Shown in pieces: positions 1-7,358 of a DNA stretch of 21,005 bases. Position 1 is the first letter of the stretch. Each line of letters starts with the position of its first letter. The notes below the pieces were generated by a model that was given only the letters and a program-made list of their open reading frames with translations, was not told where the DNA came from and ran no database searches. A program made the position numbers and the translations under genes. The stretch comes from UBA4615 sp044342535 (GTDB taxonomy: Bacteria > Pseudomonadota > Gammaproteobacteria > Burkholderiales > Burkholderiaceae_E): NCBI GenBank assembly GCA_044342535.1, contig JBIIPQ010000034.1, forward strand, positions 1 through 21,005. Direction: 5' to 3'.

Positions 1-1539
1 GGTCAGCACGGCTGCCGGCACGACGAGCGCCGAGGCGAGCGTCGGGGAGAGGAGCGCGAGCGCGCCTCCGGCCAGCGCGAGCGGCGTGATCACCGCACTC
101 ACGAGGGGGATCGCGACTGCGTTGGCCAGCGGTCCGACGAGCGAGACCGACGTGAAGAACCAGGCGCCGAGCGGCAGCAGCGCGACCGTGGCGGCCCATT
201 GCGTGCGCAGTGCCGCGCCGATCGCACGCGCGAGCCGCCCGTCCTGCAACCGCATGCCGACGTTGACCCAGACGATCGCCGCCACCGCGCCGAACGACAG
301 CCAGAAGCCGGCCGACAGCGGCGCCCACGGATCGAGCAGCACGATGGCGGTGGCCGCCGCGCCGAGCGCGGCGCCGATCGAGCCGGTGCGCCCGCCGACG
401 ACGAGAACCGCCACCGTGGCCAGCATGAAGCAGGTCCGCTGCGCGGGGATGCCCCAACCCGCGAGGCCCGCGTAGGCGAAGGCCACCGCGACCGCGGCGA
501 TCAGGCGCGCGGCCTTGGCCGGCAGGTGGAGCGCCAGGCCTGCACGCGCGAGGCATCGCCTGCGCCAGCACCATGCCGCAGCGATGCCGCCCAGGCTGGC
601 GACCATCGTGATGTGCAGGCCCGAGATCGACATCAGATGCGAGACCCCGGTCTGGTTGAACACCGTCCAGAGCGCGGGCTCGATCGCCGCCTGCTCGCCG
701 ATCGCGAGCGCTGCGAGCACGCCGGCCTCGCGCGTCCGACCCGGGCCGACCGCCTCGTGCAGCGCATCGCGGATCGCGCCGCGCAGGCGCTCGCGCAGCA
801 GTGCCGGCTCGTCGACGCGCTCGTCGAGCAGGCGGCCGGAACGAACGGTCCCGACCGCGCCGATGCCCTCCTCCAGCCAGCGCAGCTCGCGATCGAAGGC
901 CCCGGGATTGATCGTCGCGTGGGGGCGCTTCAGACGGACCGTCAGGATCCAGCGCTGCGCGGGACGCACCGGTGCGAGCTCGGCCCCCGGGCGCCTCGGG
1001 TCCGACTGCCAGGACAGCTGCAGCCTCGGGGGCAGCGCGCAGCCCGCCTCGCCCGGGCGGTCCCCGCGGCCCGCTCCATCCGCTGCGGCCGCCTCGCCGG
1101 ACAGCGCGTCATCGGCGCCCGCGCGCCGCGGATCGGCGGGCTCCGATGCGGAGCCTGATGCGGACGAAGCGGACTCGCAGCCCTCGACGCGAAAGCCGAA
1201 TCGCTGGCCGCGCTGGAGTGTGCCCGGCAGTTCGTCGACGACGCCCCGCACCGTGAGGTCGCGCCCCTCGAGCGCCGCCGGCAGTCGCTCCGAGAGCCTG
1301 CGGTCCGCACGCTCCGCGGCCAGCGTCCAGGCGCCCGCCGCCGCGGCCGCGACGACGAGTGCCGCGGCGACCCGTGGCCTGCGCCCCCACGCCCGGGCTC
1401 CCGCGAGCGCGAACAGGGCGGCGAGCAGCGCACCGGCCATGCGCCAGCCCGGCGCCGGCAGCGTCGCGCGGGTCTGCAGCAGGAGCACCGCACCGACCAC
1501 CGCCGGGGCGAGCGACCAGGAGAGCGGCGATCGGACCAT
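1..1539 (-). CDS. comEC: ComEC/Rec2 DNA-uptake channel protein (3' end outside window)
   Basis: Inner-membrane protein of natural transformation that forms the channel for incoming single-stranded DNA. Reading from an ATG at 1537-1539 gives 513 in-frame codons that run off the left edge. The N-terminus has hydrophobic stretches (about residues 10-65), followed by the family phrase ERLPAALEGRDLTVRGVVDE. Further on come TVRLKRPHATINPG and the competence-domain signature TGVSHLMSISGLH (about residues 298-310), then GWGIPAQRT and several more membrane segments. The C-terminal beta-lactamase-like domain of long ComEC proteins would lie outside the window. The gene follows tatD by 50 bp in the same direction and is probably the last gene of the lolC-lolD-tatD-comEC run. 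Family assignment is firm; a functional competence system cannot be inferred from this gene alone. Confidence 0.93.
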   Translation of the reverse strand, partial: MVRSPLSWSLAPAVVGAVLLLQTRATLPAPGWRMAGALLAALFALAGARAWGRRPRVAAALVVAAAAAGAWTLAAERADRRLSERLPAALEGRDLTVRGVVDELPGTLQRGQRFGFRVEGCESASSASGSASEPADPRRAGADDALSGEAAAADGAGRGDRPGEAGCALPPRLQLSWQSDPRRPGAELAPVRPAQRWILTVRLKRPHATINPGAFDRELRWLEEGIGAVGTVRSGRLLDERVDEPALLRERLRGAIRDALHEAVGPGRTREAGVLAALAIGEQAAIEPALWTVFNQTGVSHLMSISGLHITMVASLGGIAAAWCWRRRCLARAGLALHLPAKAARLIAAVAVAFAYAGLAGWGIPAQRTCFMLATVAVLVVGGRTGSIGAALGAAATAIVLLDPWAPLSAGFWLSFGAVAAIVWVNVGMRLQDGRLARAIGAALRTQWAATVALLPLGAWFFTSVSLVGPLANAVAIPLVSAVITPLALAGGALALLSPTLASALVVPAAVLT

Positions 1540-1589
1540 CGTGTCCGATGCTCCCGCCGCCGCGGGCCGGCGACAATCGGACGGGAGGA

Positions 1590-2393
1590 CTAAGCCGACC
1601 GACCTTGCGGCGAGCTCGCATCGAGCGCAGGCAGCACCCGCGCCGCGTTCGCGCCGGTCCGGGCGATCGCCGCCTCGAGCGGGATCCCGCGCAGCGCCGC
1701 GAACACCGCCGCGATCCGCGGCAGCTCGCCGGGCTCGTTGCGCCGGCGCCAGCGCCACTCGGGCGCGATGTCGGGCGCGTCGGTCTCGAGCACCACCGCC
1801 TCGATCGGCACCGCCGCGGCAAGCCGCCGGATCTGCAGCGCGCGCGGATAGGTCATCGCGCCGCCGAAGCCGAGCGCGAAGCCCAGCCCGGCGAACATCT
1901 CGGCCTGCTGAGCGCTGCCGTTGAAGGCGTGCGCGATGCCGCCGACGGGCCGCAGGCGGCGCAGCTGCTTGAGCACGGCATCCTGCGAGCGGCGCACGTG
2001 CAGGATCACCGGCAGCCCGAACTCCACGGCAATGCGCAACTGCCCGACGAAGAAGCGCTCCATCCGCTCGCGGTCGAGGCCGGGCACGAAGTGATCGAGA
2101 CCGATCTCCCCGACCCCGACGAAGCACGGATCGCCGACGGCGGCTGCGACCGCGCCGCGCAGCGCCTGGAGGTCGGCGTCGTCCGCGCGATCGACGTACA
2201 TCGGGTGGATGCCCAGCGCATAGCGCACGCACGCGTGTCGAGCGGCCAGCGCCGCCACCGCGTCGAAATCGAACGCGCCGACAGAGGGCACCACGATCCG
2301 CTCGACCCCGCCCGCGACCGCCCGCTCGACCACGGCATCGCGGTCCGCGTCGAATTCGGCGGCATCGAGATGGCAGTGGGTGTCGACGAGCAT
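1590..2393 (-). CDS. tatD: TatD-family metal-dependent hydrolase/DNase
   Basis: Member of the TatD family of TIM-barrel nucleases, linked in other bacteria to 3'-5' exonuclease activity and DNA repair. The 267-residue protein starts with LVDTHCHLD, giving the first metal ligands His6 and His8. The remaining family residues are Glu96 in GVGEIGLDH, His132 in ILHVR, His155 in HAFNGS and Asp205 in LETDAPD, so the active site looks complete. The frame extends 24 codons further upstream, but that extension has no family character and would run into lolD. The ATG at 2391-2393 places the histidine motif at the N-terminus, as is usual. The gene lies 22 bp after lolD and 50 bp before comEC. The exact substrate cannot be read from sequence; some paralogues (YcfH, YjjV) are uncharacterised. 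Confidence 0.92.
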   Translation of the reverse strand: MLVDTHCHLDAAEFDADRDAVVERAVAGGVERIVVPSVGAFDFDAVAALAARHACVRYALGIHPMYVDRADDADLQALRGAVAAAVGDPCFVGVGEIGLDHFVPGLDRERMERFFVGQLRIAVEFGLPVILHVRRSQDAVLKQLRRLRPVGGIAHAFNGSAQQAEMFAGLGFALGFGGAMTYPRALQIRRLAAAVPIEAVVLETDAPDIAPEWRWRRRNEPGELPRIAAVFAALRGIPLEAAIARTGANAARVLPALDASSPQGRSA

Positions 2394-2415
2394 CGAGCCG
2401 CCCCGCACGCGCCGC

Positions 2416-3150
2416 TCAGGCCGGGCCGAGGCGCCCTTCGCGCAGCGCCAGCATCCGGTCGGCACGGCCGGCGAGCTCGAGGTCGTGCGTGACGACGACG
2501 AACGCCGTGGCGCGTTCGCGGCTCAGGCGCTCGATCAGGTCGAACATCTGGCGGGCGGTGCCGCGGTCGAGGTTGCCGGTCGGCTCGTCGGCCAGCACGC
2601 AGACCGGGTCGGTGACCAGCGCCCGCGCGAGCGCGACCCGCTGGCGCTCGCCGCCGGACAGCATGCCGGGCAGATGCTCGAGGCGCCCGGACAGCCCGAC
2701 CTCGGCCAGCATGGCCGCCGCTCGCCCCGCAGCCTCGGCCGGCGGCATGCGGCGGATGCGCAGCGGCATCGCGACGTTCTCGAGTGCGGTGAACTCCGGC
2801 AGCAGATGATGGAACTGGTAGACGAAGCCGAGCAGGCGGTTGCGCGCATCGCCGCGCTGCGTCTCGCTCATGCGGTCGAGCCGCGCGCCCATCAGCCGGA
2901 CCTGCCCCTCGCTCGACGCATCGAGCCCGCCGAGCAGGTGCAGAAGGGTGCTCTTGCCGGACCCGGACGCGCCGACGATCGCGACGCGCTCGCCACGGGC
3001 GACGTCGAGGTCCACGCCCTGCAGCACGGTGAGGCTGGCCGCACCGGACTGGTAGCGCTGGACGAGACCGCGGCAGGCCAGCACCGGCCCGCGCTCGTCG
3101 GCCTCGGTGACGCCGGCCGCGCTCACGCTCGCCCCGGCCCGGTCATTCAT
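2416..3150 (-). CDS. lolD: Lipoprotein-releasing ABC transporter ATPase LolD
   Basis: Cytoplasmic ATPase of the Lol system, which extracts outer-membrane lipoproteins from the inner membrane and hands them to LolA. The 244-residue protein has a complete ABC core: Walker A GASGSGKST at residues 60-68, Q-loop Gln112, signature LSGGERQ at 164-170, Walker B VCVLADEP at 183-190 and the switch histidine in VVVTHD (His222). About 23 residues precede the usual start of the domain. The ATG overlaps the lolC stop codon by 8 bp, which suggests translational coupling and equal dosage with the permease. LolD is closest to the MacB/FtsE-type ATPases, but the adjacent LolC-type permease settles the assignment. 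Confidence 0.95.
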   Translation of the reverse strand: MNDRAGASVSAAGVTEADERGPVLACRGLVQRYQSGAASLTVLQGVDLDVARGERVAIVGASGSGKSTLLHLLGGLDASSEGQVRLMGARLDRMSETQRGDARNRLLGFVYQFHHLLPEFTALENVAMPLRIRRMPPAEAAGRAAAMLAEVGLSGRLEHLPGMLSGGERQRVALARALVTDPVCVLADEPTGNLDRGTARQMFDLIERLSRERATAFVVVTHDLELAGRADRMLALREGRLGPA

Positions 3151-4399
3151 AGCGCAGCGCCTCGGCCGGCCGCACGCTCGCCGCCCGCAGGCTCGGGTAG
3201 ATCGTCGCCGCGAACGCCAGCACGCTCGAGGTCAGGCCGATGGTGACCACGTCCGACCAGTGCAGGTCGCTCGGCAGGTAGCTGATGAAGTACACGCCCG
3301 AGGGCAGCACCTGGAAGCCGAACAGCTGCTCGATCGACCCCACCACCGGCCCCACGTTCAGGGCCAGCAGCGTGCCGAGCGTCACGCCGATCAGCGTGCC
3401 GAGCAGGCCGACCAGCGCGCCCTGCACGATGAAGACCGCCATCACCGAGCGTGGCGCGGCACCGAGGGTACGCAGGATCGCGATGTCGCTGCGCTTGTCG
3501 GTGACGGTCATCACCAGCATCGACACCAGGTTGAAGGCTGCGACCGCGACGATCAGCGTGAGGATGATGAACATCATCCGCTTCTCGATCTGCACCGCGG
3601 CGAACCAGTTGCGGTTCTCCCGCGACCAGTCGCGGGCATACAGGCTCGGGTCGAGCGTGCGCATCAGCTCGCCCGCGATGCGGGGCGCCTGCTGCATGTC
3701 GGTCGTGCGCAGGCGCAGGCCCGAGACCCCCTCGACACGGAAGAGCTTGGCGGCGTCGTCGAGCGCGGTCAGCACCAGGGTCGCGTCGTACTCGAAGTGG
3801 CCCGACTCGAAGATCGCGACCACGGTGAACTGCCGCACGCGCGGCACGACGCCCGCGGGCGTCACCGTGCCCTGCGGCGCGATCAGCGCGATCCGGTCGC
3901 CGAGCGCCACGCCCACCTGGCGGGCGAGCGCCCGTCCGATCGCGATGCCGAACTCGCCCGGCACCAGCGAATCGAGGCGGCCCTGGACGACCTGCGTGCC
4001 GAGTTCCGAGACCTTGGGCTCGAGCGCGGGATCGATCCCGCGGACCAGCACGCCGCGCACGCTGTCGTCGCGCGTGAGCATCGCCTGCCCCGACACATAG
4101 GGCGCTCCCGCGACGATCCTCGGATCGCGGCGCGTCTGCTCGAGCACCGCTGGCCAGTCGAGCATCGGCTTGTCGGTGGCGATCACCTCGATGTGGGAGA
4201 GCACCGACAGCATCCGGTCGCGGACTTCCTTCTGGAAGCCGTTCATCACCGACAGGACGACGATCAGCGCGGCCACCCCGAGCGCGATGCCGGCGACCGA
4301 CAGCGCGGAGATGAAGGAGATGAAGCCGTTGCGCCGGCCCGCACGCCGTCCGCTGAGCGTGTAGCGCAGGCCGACGGCGAGCTCGAACGGAACGTTCAC
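3143..4399 (-). CDS. lolC: Lipoprotein-releasing permease LolC/LolE family
   Basis: Membrane subunit of the LolCDE-type complex. The 418-residue protein has the family layout: a first membrane segment at about residues 25-52 (FISALSVAGIALGVAALIVV), a large periplasmic domain to about residue 270, then three membrane segments at about 275-300, 320-352 and 380-402. It ends with the conserved RPAEALRYE. The start codon is GTG at 4397-4399 and the N-terminus FELAVGLRYTLSGRR fits the family. Only one permease gene is present beside lolD, so the complex may be a homodimer of this subunit (the arrangement called LolF in some bacteria) or may use a second gene elsewhere. It heads the minus-strand run lolC-lolD-tatD-comEC and diverges from the RpfE-type gene. 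Confidence 0.93.
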   Translation of the reverse strand: MNVPFELAVGLRYTLSGRRAGRRNGFISFISALSVAGIALGVAALIVVLSVMNGFQKEVRDRMLSVLSHIEVIATDKPMLDWPAVLEQTRRDPRIVAGAPYVSGQAMLTRDDSVRGVLVRGIDPALEPKVSELGTQVVQGRLDSLVPGEFGIAIGRALARQVGVALGDRIALIAPQGTVTPAGVVPRVRQFTVVAIFESGHFEYDATLVLTALDDAAKLFRVEGVSGLRLRTTDMQQAPRIAGELMRTLDPSLYARDWSRENRNWFAAVQIEKRMMFIILTLIVAVAAFNLVSMLVMTVTDKRSDIAILRTLGAAPRSVMAVFIVQGALVGLLGTLIGVTLGTLLALNVGPVVGSIEQLFGFQVLPSGVYFISYLPSDLHWSDVVTIGLTSSVLAFAATIYPSLRAASVRPAEALRYE

Positions 4400-4499
4400 G
4401 AAGAGGGGTGGCGGGTGGGGTCGGAGGGGCCCGCGAACGGGACGGCGCAGTGTGCCACAACCGCTTCGGGCGCCTCTCGAGCCGCCCGCGCCAGCCCGG

Positions 4500-4505
4500 T
4501 AGAAT
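4500..4505 (+). promoter_or_regulatory. Putative -10 element (TAGAAT) of the RpfE-type gene/recJ run
   Basis: TAGAAT matches the sigma-70 -10 consensus at five of six positions and is the best promoter-like element in the 147-bp divergent region between lolC and the RpfE-type gene. No convincing -35 lies 16-18 bp upstream. Transcription would be expected to start near 4511-4513, where an ATG sits. I see no equally good element for lolC on the other strand. Confidence 0.45.
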
Positions 4506-4511
4506 GGGCCG

Positions 4512-4550
4512 ATGGACCCTCGCCACCGCGCGCCGCGGCCGCCGCGATGA
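4512..4550 (+). CDS. Possible leaderless 12-residue upstream ORF coupled to the RpfE-type gene
   Basis: An ATG at 4512 opens a 12-codon ORF (MDPRHRAPRPPR). Its TGA stop (4548-4550) overlaps the ATG of the RpfE-type gene (4547-4549) as ATGA. The ATG is six bases after the TAGAAT box, so a transcript from that promoter would begin at or next to it. The downstream gene has no Shine-Dalgarno sequence, which makes coupling from this ORF a reasonable idea. Its proline- and arginine-rich composition is also what GC-rich non-coding DNA would give by chance, so translation is unproven. Confidence 0.3.
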   Translation: MDPRHRAPRPPR

Positions 4551-5557
4551 GCGCGTCCGCCCCCACGCTGCTGCTGCCCGCCTCGCTCGCCGACCCCGCC
4601 TGGCTGGGTGCGGACCGGCTCGCGGCGCTCGCGGCCGCGCCAGGCTGGGCCGCGCTGTCACGCCGGGCGCATGCAGTCGCTCAGGACGGGCCCGAGGACC
4701 GGCCGTCCTCCGACCCCGGCCACGAGCGCTGGCTGCACCGGCGGCTCGGACTGTCCGCAGACGCGGCCCTGGCAGCCTGTGCGGCCCTGGCCGACGGCGT
4801 GCCGCAGGCCGCCTGGCGCATCGACCCGGTTCATCTTCACGTCGGCCGCGATCACCTGGTGCTGACCGATCCGGGCCTGCTCGCGCTGTCGGACGATGCG
4901 GCCGCCGAGCTGGCCACCGCGGTGGCACCGCTGTTCGCCGAGGAGGGCCTCGCGCTCGAGGCCCGCGGCCCGAACCGCTGGTATCTGCGCGAACTCGACC
5001 CGGTACGGCCGCTGCGGCTGCGCACCCGACCGCTCGCGGGCGCGGTCGGCCGCAACATCGATGCCTGGCAGCCGACCGGCGAGGACGCGCGGCGCTGGCG
5101 CCGGCTCGTCAACGAGGTGCAGATGACCTGGCACACGCATCCGGTCAACGAGCGGCGCGAGGCCGAGCGCCTGCCGACGGTCAACAGCCTCTGGATCGAG
5201 GGTCGCGTGCCCCCGGGGGGCACCGGCGCGCAGGCAGCCGCCCGGCTGGCGGTCCGCGACGCCGGCACGCTGCTCGAGGTCGACACCGACGACGGCCCGC
5301 TGATCGTCGACGACCGCCTGCTCGCCGCGCAGCTGGCCGGCGACCCGCAGCGCTGGGTCGAGTCCTGGCGGGCGCTCGATGCCTCGGTGTTCCCCGAGAT
5401 GGCGCGCGCCGAAGGTCGGTGGCACGCCGGCGTACGCCTCGTGCTCGCCGGCGACGCCGGCTGGCGCGAGCTCGTGGTCGCGCGGCGCGCCGGCTGGCGG
5501 TTCTGGCGGCGCCCGGATGCGGCCATGCTGCTCGCCGAGCCGGGCGCCACACGATGA
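4547..5557 (+). CDS. RpfE-type protein of unknown function
   Basis: A 336-residue soluble protein whose best landmark is the stretch at about residues 187-217. It contains LVNEVQMTWHTHPVN, then LPTVNSLW, which is the signature of the RpfE-type family common beside recJ in beta- and gammaproteobacteria. In Xanthomonas, rpfE lies in the rpf pathogenicity-regulation cluster, as far as I recall together with recJ, prfB and lysS. The order here matches that neighbourhood, although no rpfB/F/C/G signalling genes are present. The biochemical activity is not established; some annotations describe such proteins as phosphoglycerate-mutase-like. The segment after NSLW (IEGRVPPGG) departs from the glycine-rich WGGG I remember for the family. 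I chose the ATG at 4547 because there is no other upstream in-frame ATG close by. No Shine-Dalgarno is visible. The stop is 16 bp before recJ. Confidence 0.75.
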   Translation: MSASAPTLLLPASLADPAWLGADRLAALAAAPGWAALSRRAHAVAQDGPEDRPSSDPGHERWLHRRLGLSADAALAACAALADGVPQAAWRIDPVHLHVGRDHLVLTDPGLLALSDDAAAELATAVAPLFAEEGLALEARGPNRWYLRELDPVRPLRLRTRPLAGAVGRNIDAWQPTGEDARRWRRLVNEVQMTWHTHPVNERREAERLPTVNSLWIEGRVPPGGTGAQAAARLAVRDAGTLLEVDTDDGPLIVDDRLLAAQLAGDPQRWVESWRALDASVFPEMARAEGRWHAGVRLVLAGDAGWRELVVARRAGWRFWRRPDAAMLLAEPGATR

Positions 5558-5573
5558 ACCGCCCCCGCCCCGC

Positions 5574-7304
5574 ATGATCGCCCCGCCTCGCCTCGCGCTT
5601 CGCCGTGTCGATCCACGGGCGCTCGCCCGCCTCACCGCGGCCGGCGTCTCGCCGCTGATGGCGCGCCTCTATGCCGGGCGCGGCATCGAGGGCGCCGCCT
5701 CGGTCGGCGGCGGCCCGGCGGACCTGATCCCCCCGCAGGCGCTGCTCGGTGCCGCCGATGCGGCCCGCCTGCTCGCCGATGCGATCGCGGCGCGCCGCCG
5801 ACTGCTGGTCGTCGGCGACTACGACTGCGACGGCGCCACCGGCGTCGCGGTCGGCGTGCTGGGCTTGCGGATGATGGGCGCGGTGGTCGACTACCTCGTG
5901 CCGAACCGCTTCGATCACGGCTACGGCCTGACGCCGGAGATCGTCGACGTCGCGCTCGCACATCCGCGGCTCGGCCGTCCTGACGTGCTCATCACCGTCG
6001 ACAACGGCATCGCGAGCCTCGAAGGCGTGGCCCGGGCGCGGGCCTCCGGGCTGCAGGTCGTCGTGACCGACCACCATCTGCCCGGTCCGACGCTGCCCGC
6101 GGCCGACGCGCTGGTCAACCCGAACCAGCCGGGCTGCTCCTTCCCCAGCAAGAACCTCGCGGGCGTGGGCGTGATGTTCTACGTGCTGGTCGCGCTGCGC
6201 GCCGAGCTGCGCGCACGGAACGCATGGTCCGGGCGCACCGAGCCGCCGCTCGCCGAGCTGCTCGACCTGGTGGCGCTCGGCACGGTCGCGGACGTCGTCC
6301 GGCTGGACCGCAACAACCGGCTGCTGGTCGCGGCCGGCCTCAAGCGGCTGCGCGCCGGCCGTGCACGGCCCGGCCTGCTCGCGCTCCTGCGACTGGCCGG
6401 ACGCGAGCCCCGCGAGGTCGGCAGCCTCGATCTGGGCTTCGCGCTCGGGCCGCGCATCAACGCCGCCGGCCGCCTCTCCGACATCTCCATGGGCGTCGAG
6501 TGCCTGCTGGAGCAGGACGAGGCCCGCGCCGCCGAGCTCGCCAGGCAGCTCGACGAGATGAACCGCGAGCGCCGCGAGATCGAGACCGACATGCGCGACG
6601 AGGCGCTCGCCGACGTGGGCGAGCCGGATCCGGCCTGCCGCACGCTCGTGGCCTTTCGTCCCGGCTGGCACCAGGGCGTGATCGGCCTGGTCGCCTCGCG
6701 CCTCAAGGAGCGGCACGGGCGCCCGACGCTCGCGCTCGCGCGCGACGAGCGCGTGCCCGGCACCCTGAAGGGGTCTGGGCGATCGATTCCCGGCGTCCAT
6801 CTGCGCGACGTGCTCGATCTCGTCGATCGCCGGGCCCCCGGGGTGCTGATGCGCTTCGGCGGCCACGCGATGGCCGCCGGCCTGACGATGGCCGAGGACG
6901 GGCTCGCCCGGTTCTCGGAGGCCTTCGAGGCCGCGGTGCGCGAACTCGCCGACCCGGCCTCGTTCTCGCCGCTGCTCGAGACCGACGGGCCGCTCGCCCC
7001 CGACGAGCTCACTGTCGGTACCGTCGCCGAGATCGACCACGAGGTCTGGGGTCAGGGCTTTCCGGCGCCGCTGTTCGCCGATCGCTTCGAGGTGCTGTCG
7101 CAGCGGCTGATCAAGGACCGGCATCTGAAGCTCGAGCTGCGGCTCGGGACCCGCAGGGTGGCGGCGATCGCCTTCGGCCGGACCGAGCCGATCGAGCGCG
7201 ACGCGCTGCTCGCCTACCAGCTGCAGCGCGACACCTGGCAGGGTGCCGACGGCGTATCGCTGATCGTGAGGCACTTCGACACAATTCCGGGGCCGACGCG
7301 CTGA
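5574..7304 (+). CDS. recJ: Single-stranded-DNA-specific 5'-3' exonuclease RecJ
   Basis: RecJ degrades single-stranded DNA 5' to 3' in RecFOR recombination, mismatch repair and base excision repair. The 576-residue protein has the DHH phosphoesterase motifs in order: DYDCDG at 82-87, VDNG at 142-145, DHH at 166-168 and ALGTVAD at 234-240. The DHHA1 half follows, with RINAAGR, GWHQGVIGLVASRL, GSGRSIPGVHLRD and RFGGHAMAAG, and a C-terminal OB-like region. The length matches E. coli RecJ (577). The frame stays open upstream of 5574, but the ATG there gives the normal N-terminus and lies just after the RpfE-type gene, so the two are probably co-transcribed. Confidence 0.96.
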   Translation: MIAPPRLALRRVDPRALARLTAAGVSPLMARLYAGRGIEGAASVGGGPADLIPPQALLGAADAARLLADAIAARRRLLVVGDYDCDGATGVAVGVLGLRMMGAVVDYLVPNRFDHGYGLTPEIVDVALAHPRLGRPDVLITVDNGIASLEGVARARASGLQVVVTDHHLPGPTLPAADALVNPNQPGCSFPSKNLAGVGVMFYVLVALRAELRARNAWSGRTEPPLAELLDLVALGTVADVVRLDRNNRLLVAAGLKRLRAGRARPGLLALLRLAGREPREVGSLDLGFALGPRINAAGRLSDISMGVECLLEQDEARAAELARQLDEMNRERREIETDMRDEALADVGEPDPACRTLVAFRPGWHQGVIGLVASRLKERHGRPTLALARDERVPGTLKGSGRSIPGVHLRDVLDLVDRRAPGVLMRFGGHAMAAGLTMAEDGLARFSEAFEAAVRELADPASFSPLLETDGPLAPDELTVGTVAEIDHEVWGQGFPAPLFADRFEVLSQRLIKDRHLKLELRLGTRRVAAIAFGRTEPIERDALLAYQLQRDTWQGADGVSLIVRHFDTIPGPTR

Positions 7305-7346
7305 GCCGGCGTGACTTTTCCGATCCGCACACCCGCGGTGCGCCCC

Positions 7347-7352
7347 TAGACT
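7347..7352 (+). promoter_or_regulatory. Putative -10 element (TAGACT) for a leaderless ExeA-like gene
   Basis: TAGACT lies in the 54-bp gap between recJ and the ExeA-like gene and is followed by exactly six bases before the ATG at 7359. The spacing is identical to TAGAAT and the ATG at 4512. There is no Shine-Dalgarno sequence before the ATG, so a leaderless transcript would explain the arrangement. No good -35 box is visible. Confidence 0.35.
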
Positions 7353-7358
7353 CGCGGC

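Noticed and set aside
3107..4546. Upstream extension of the RpfE-type reading frame by 480 codons
   Set aside because: It is antisense to lolC and has shadow-like composition. The protein character begins at the ATG at 4547.
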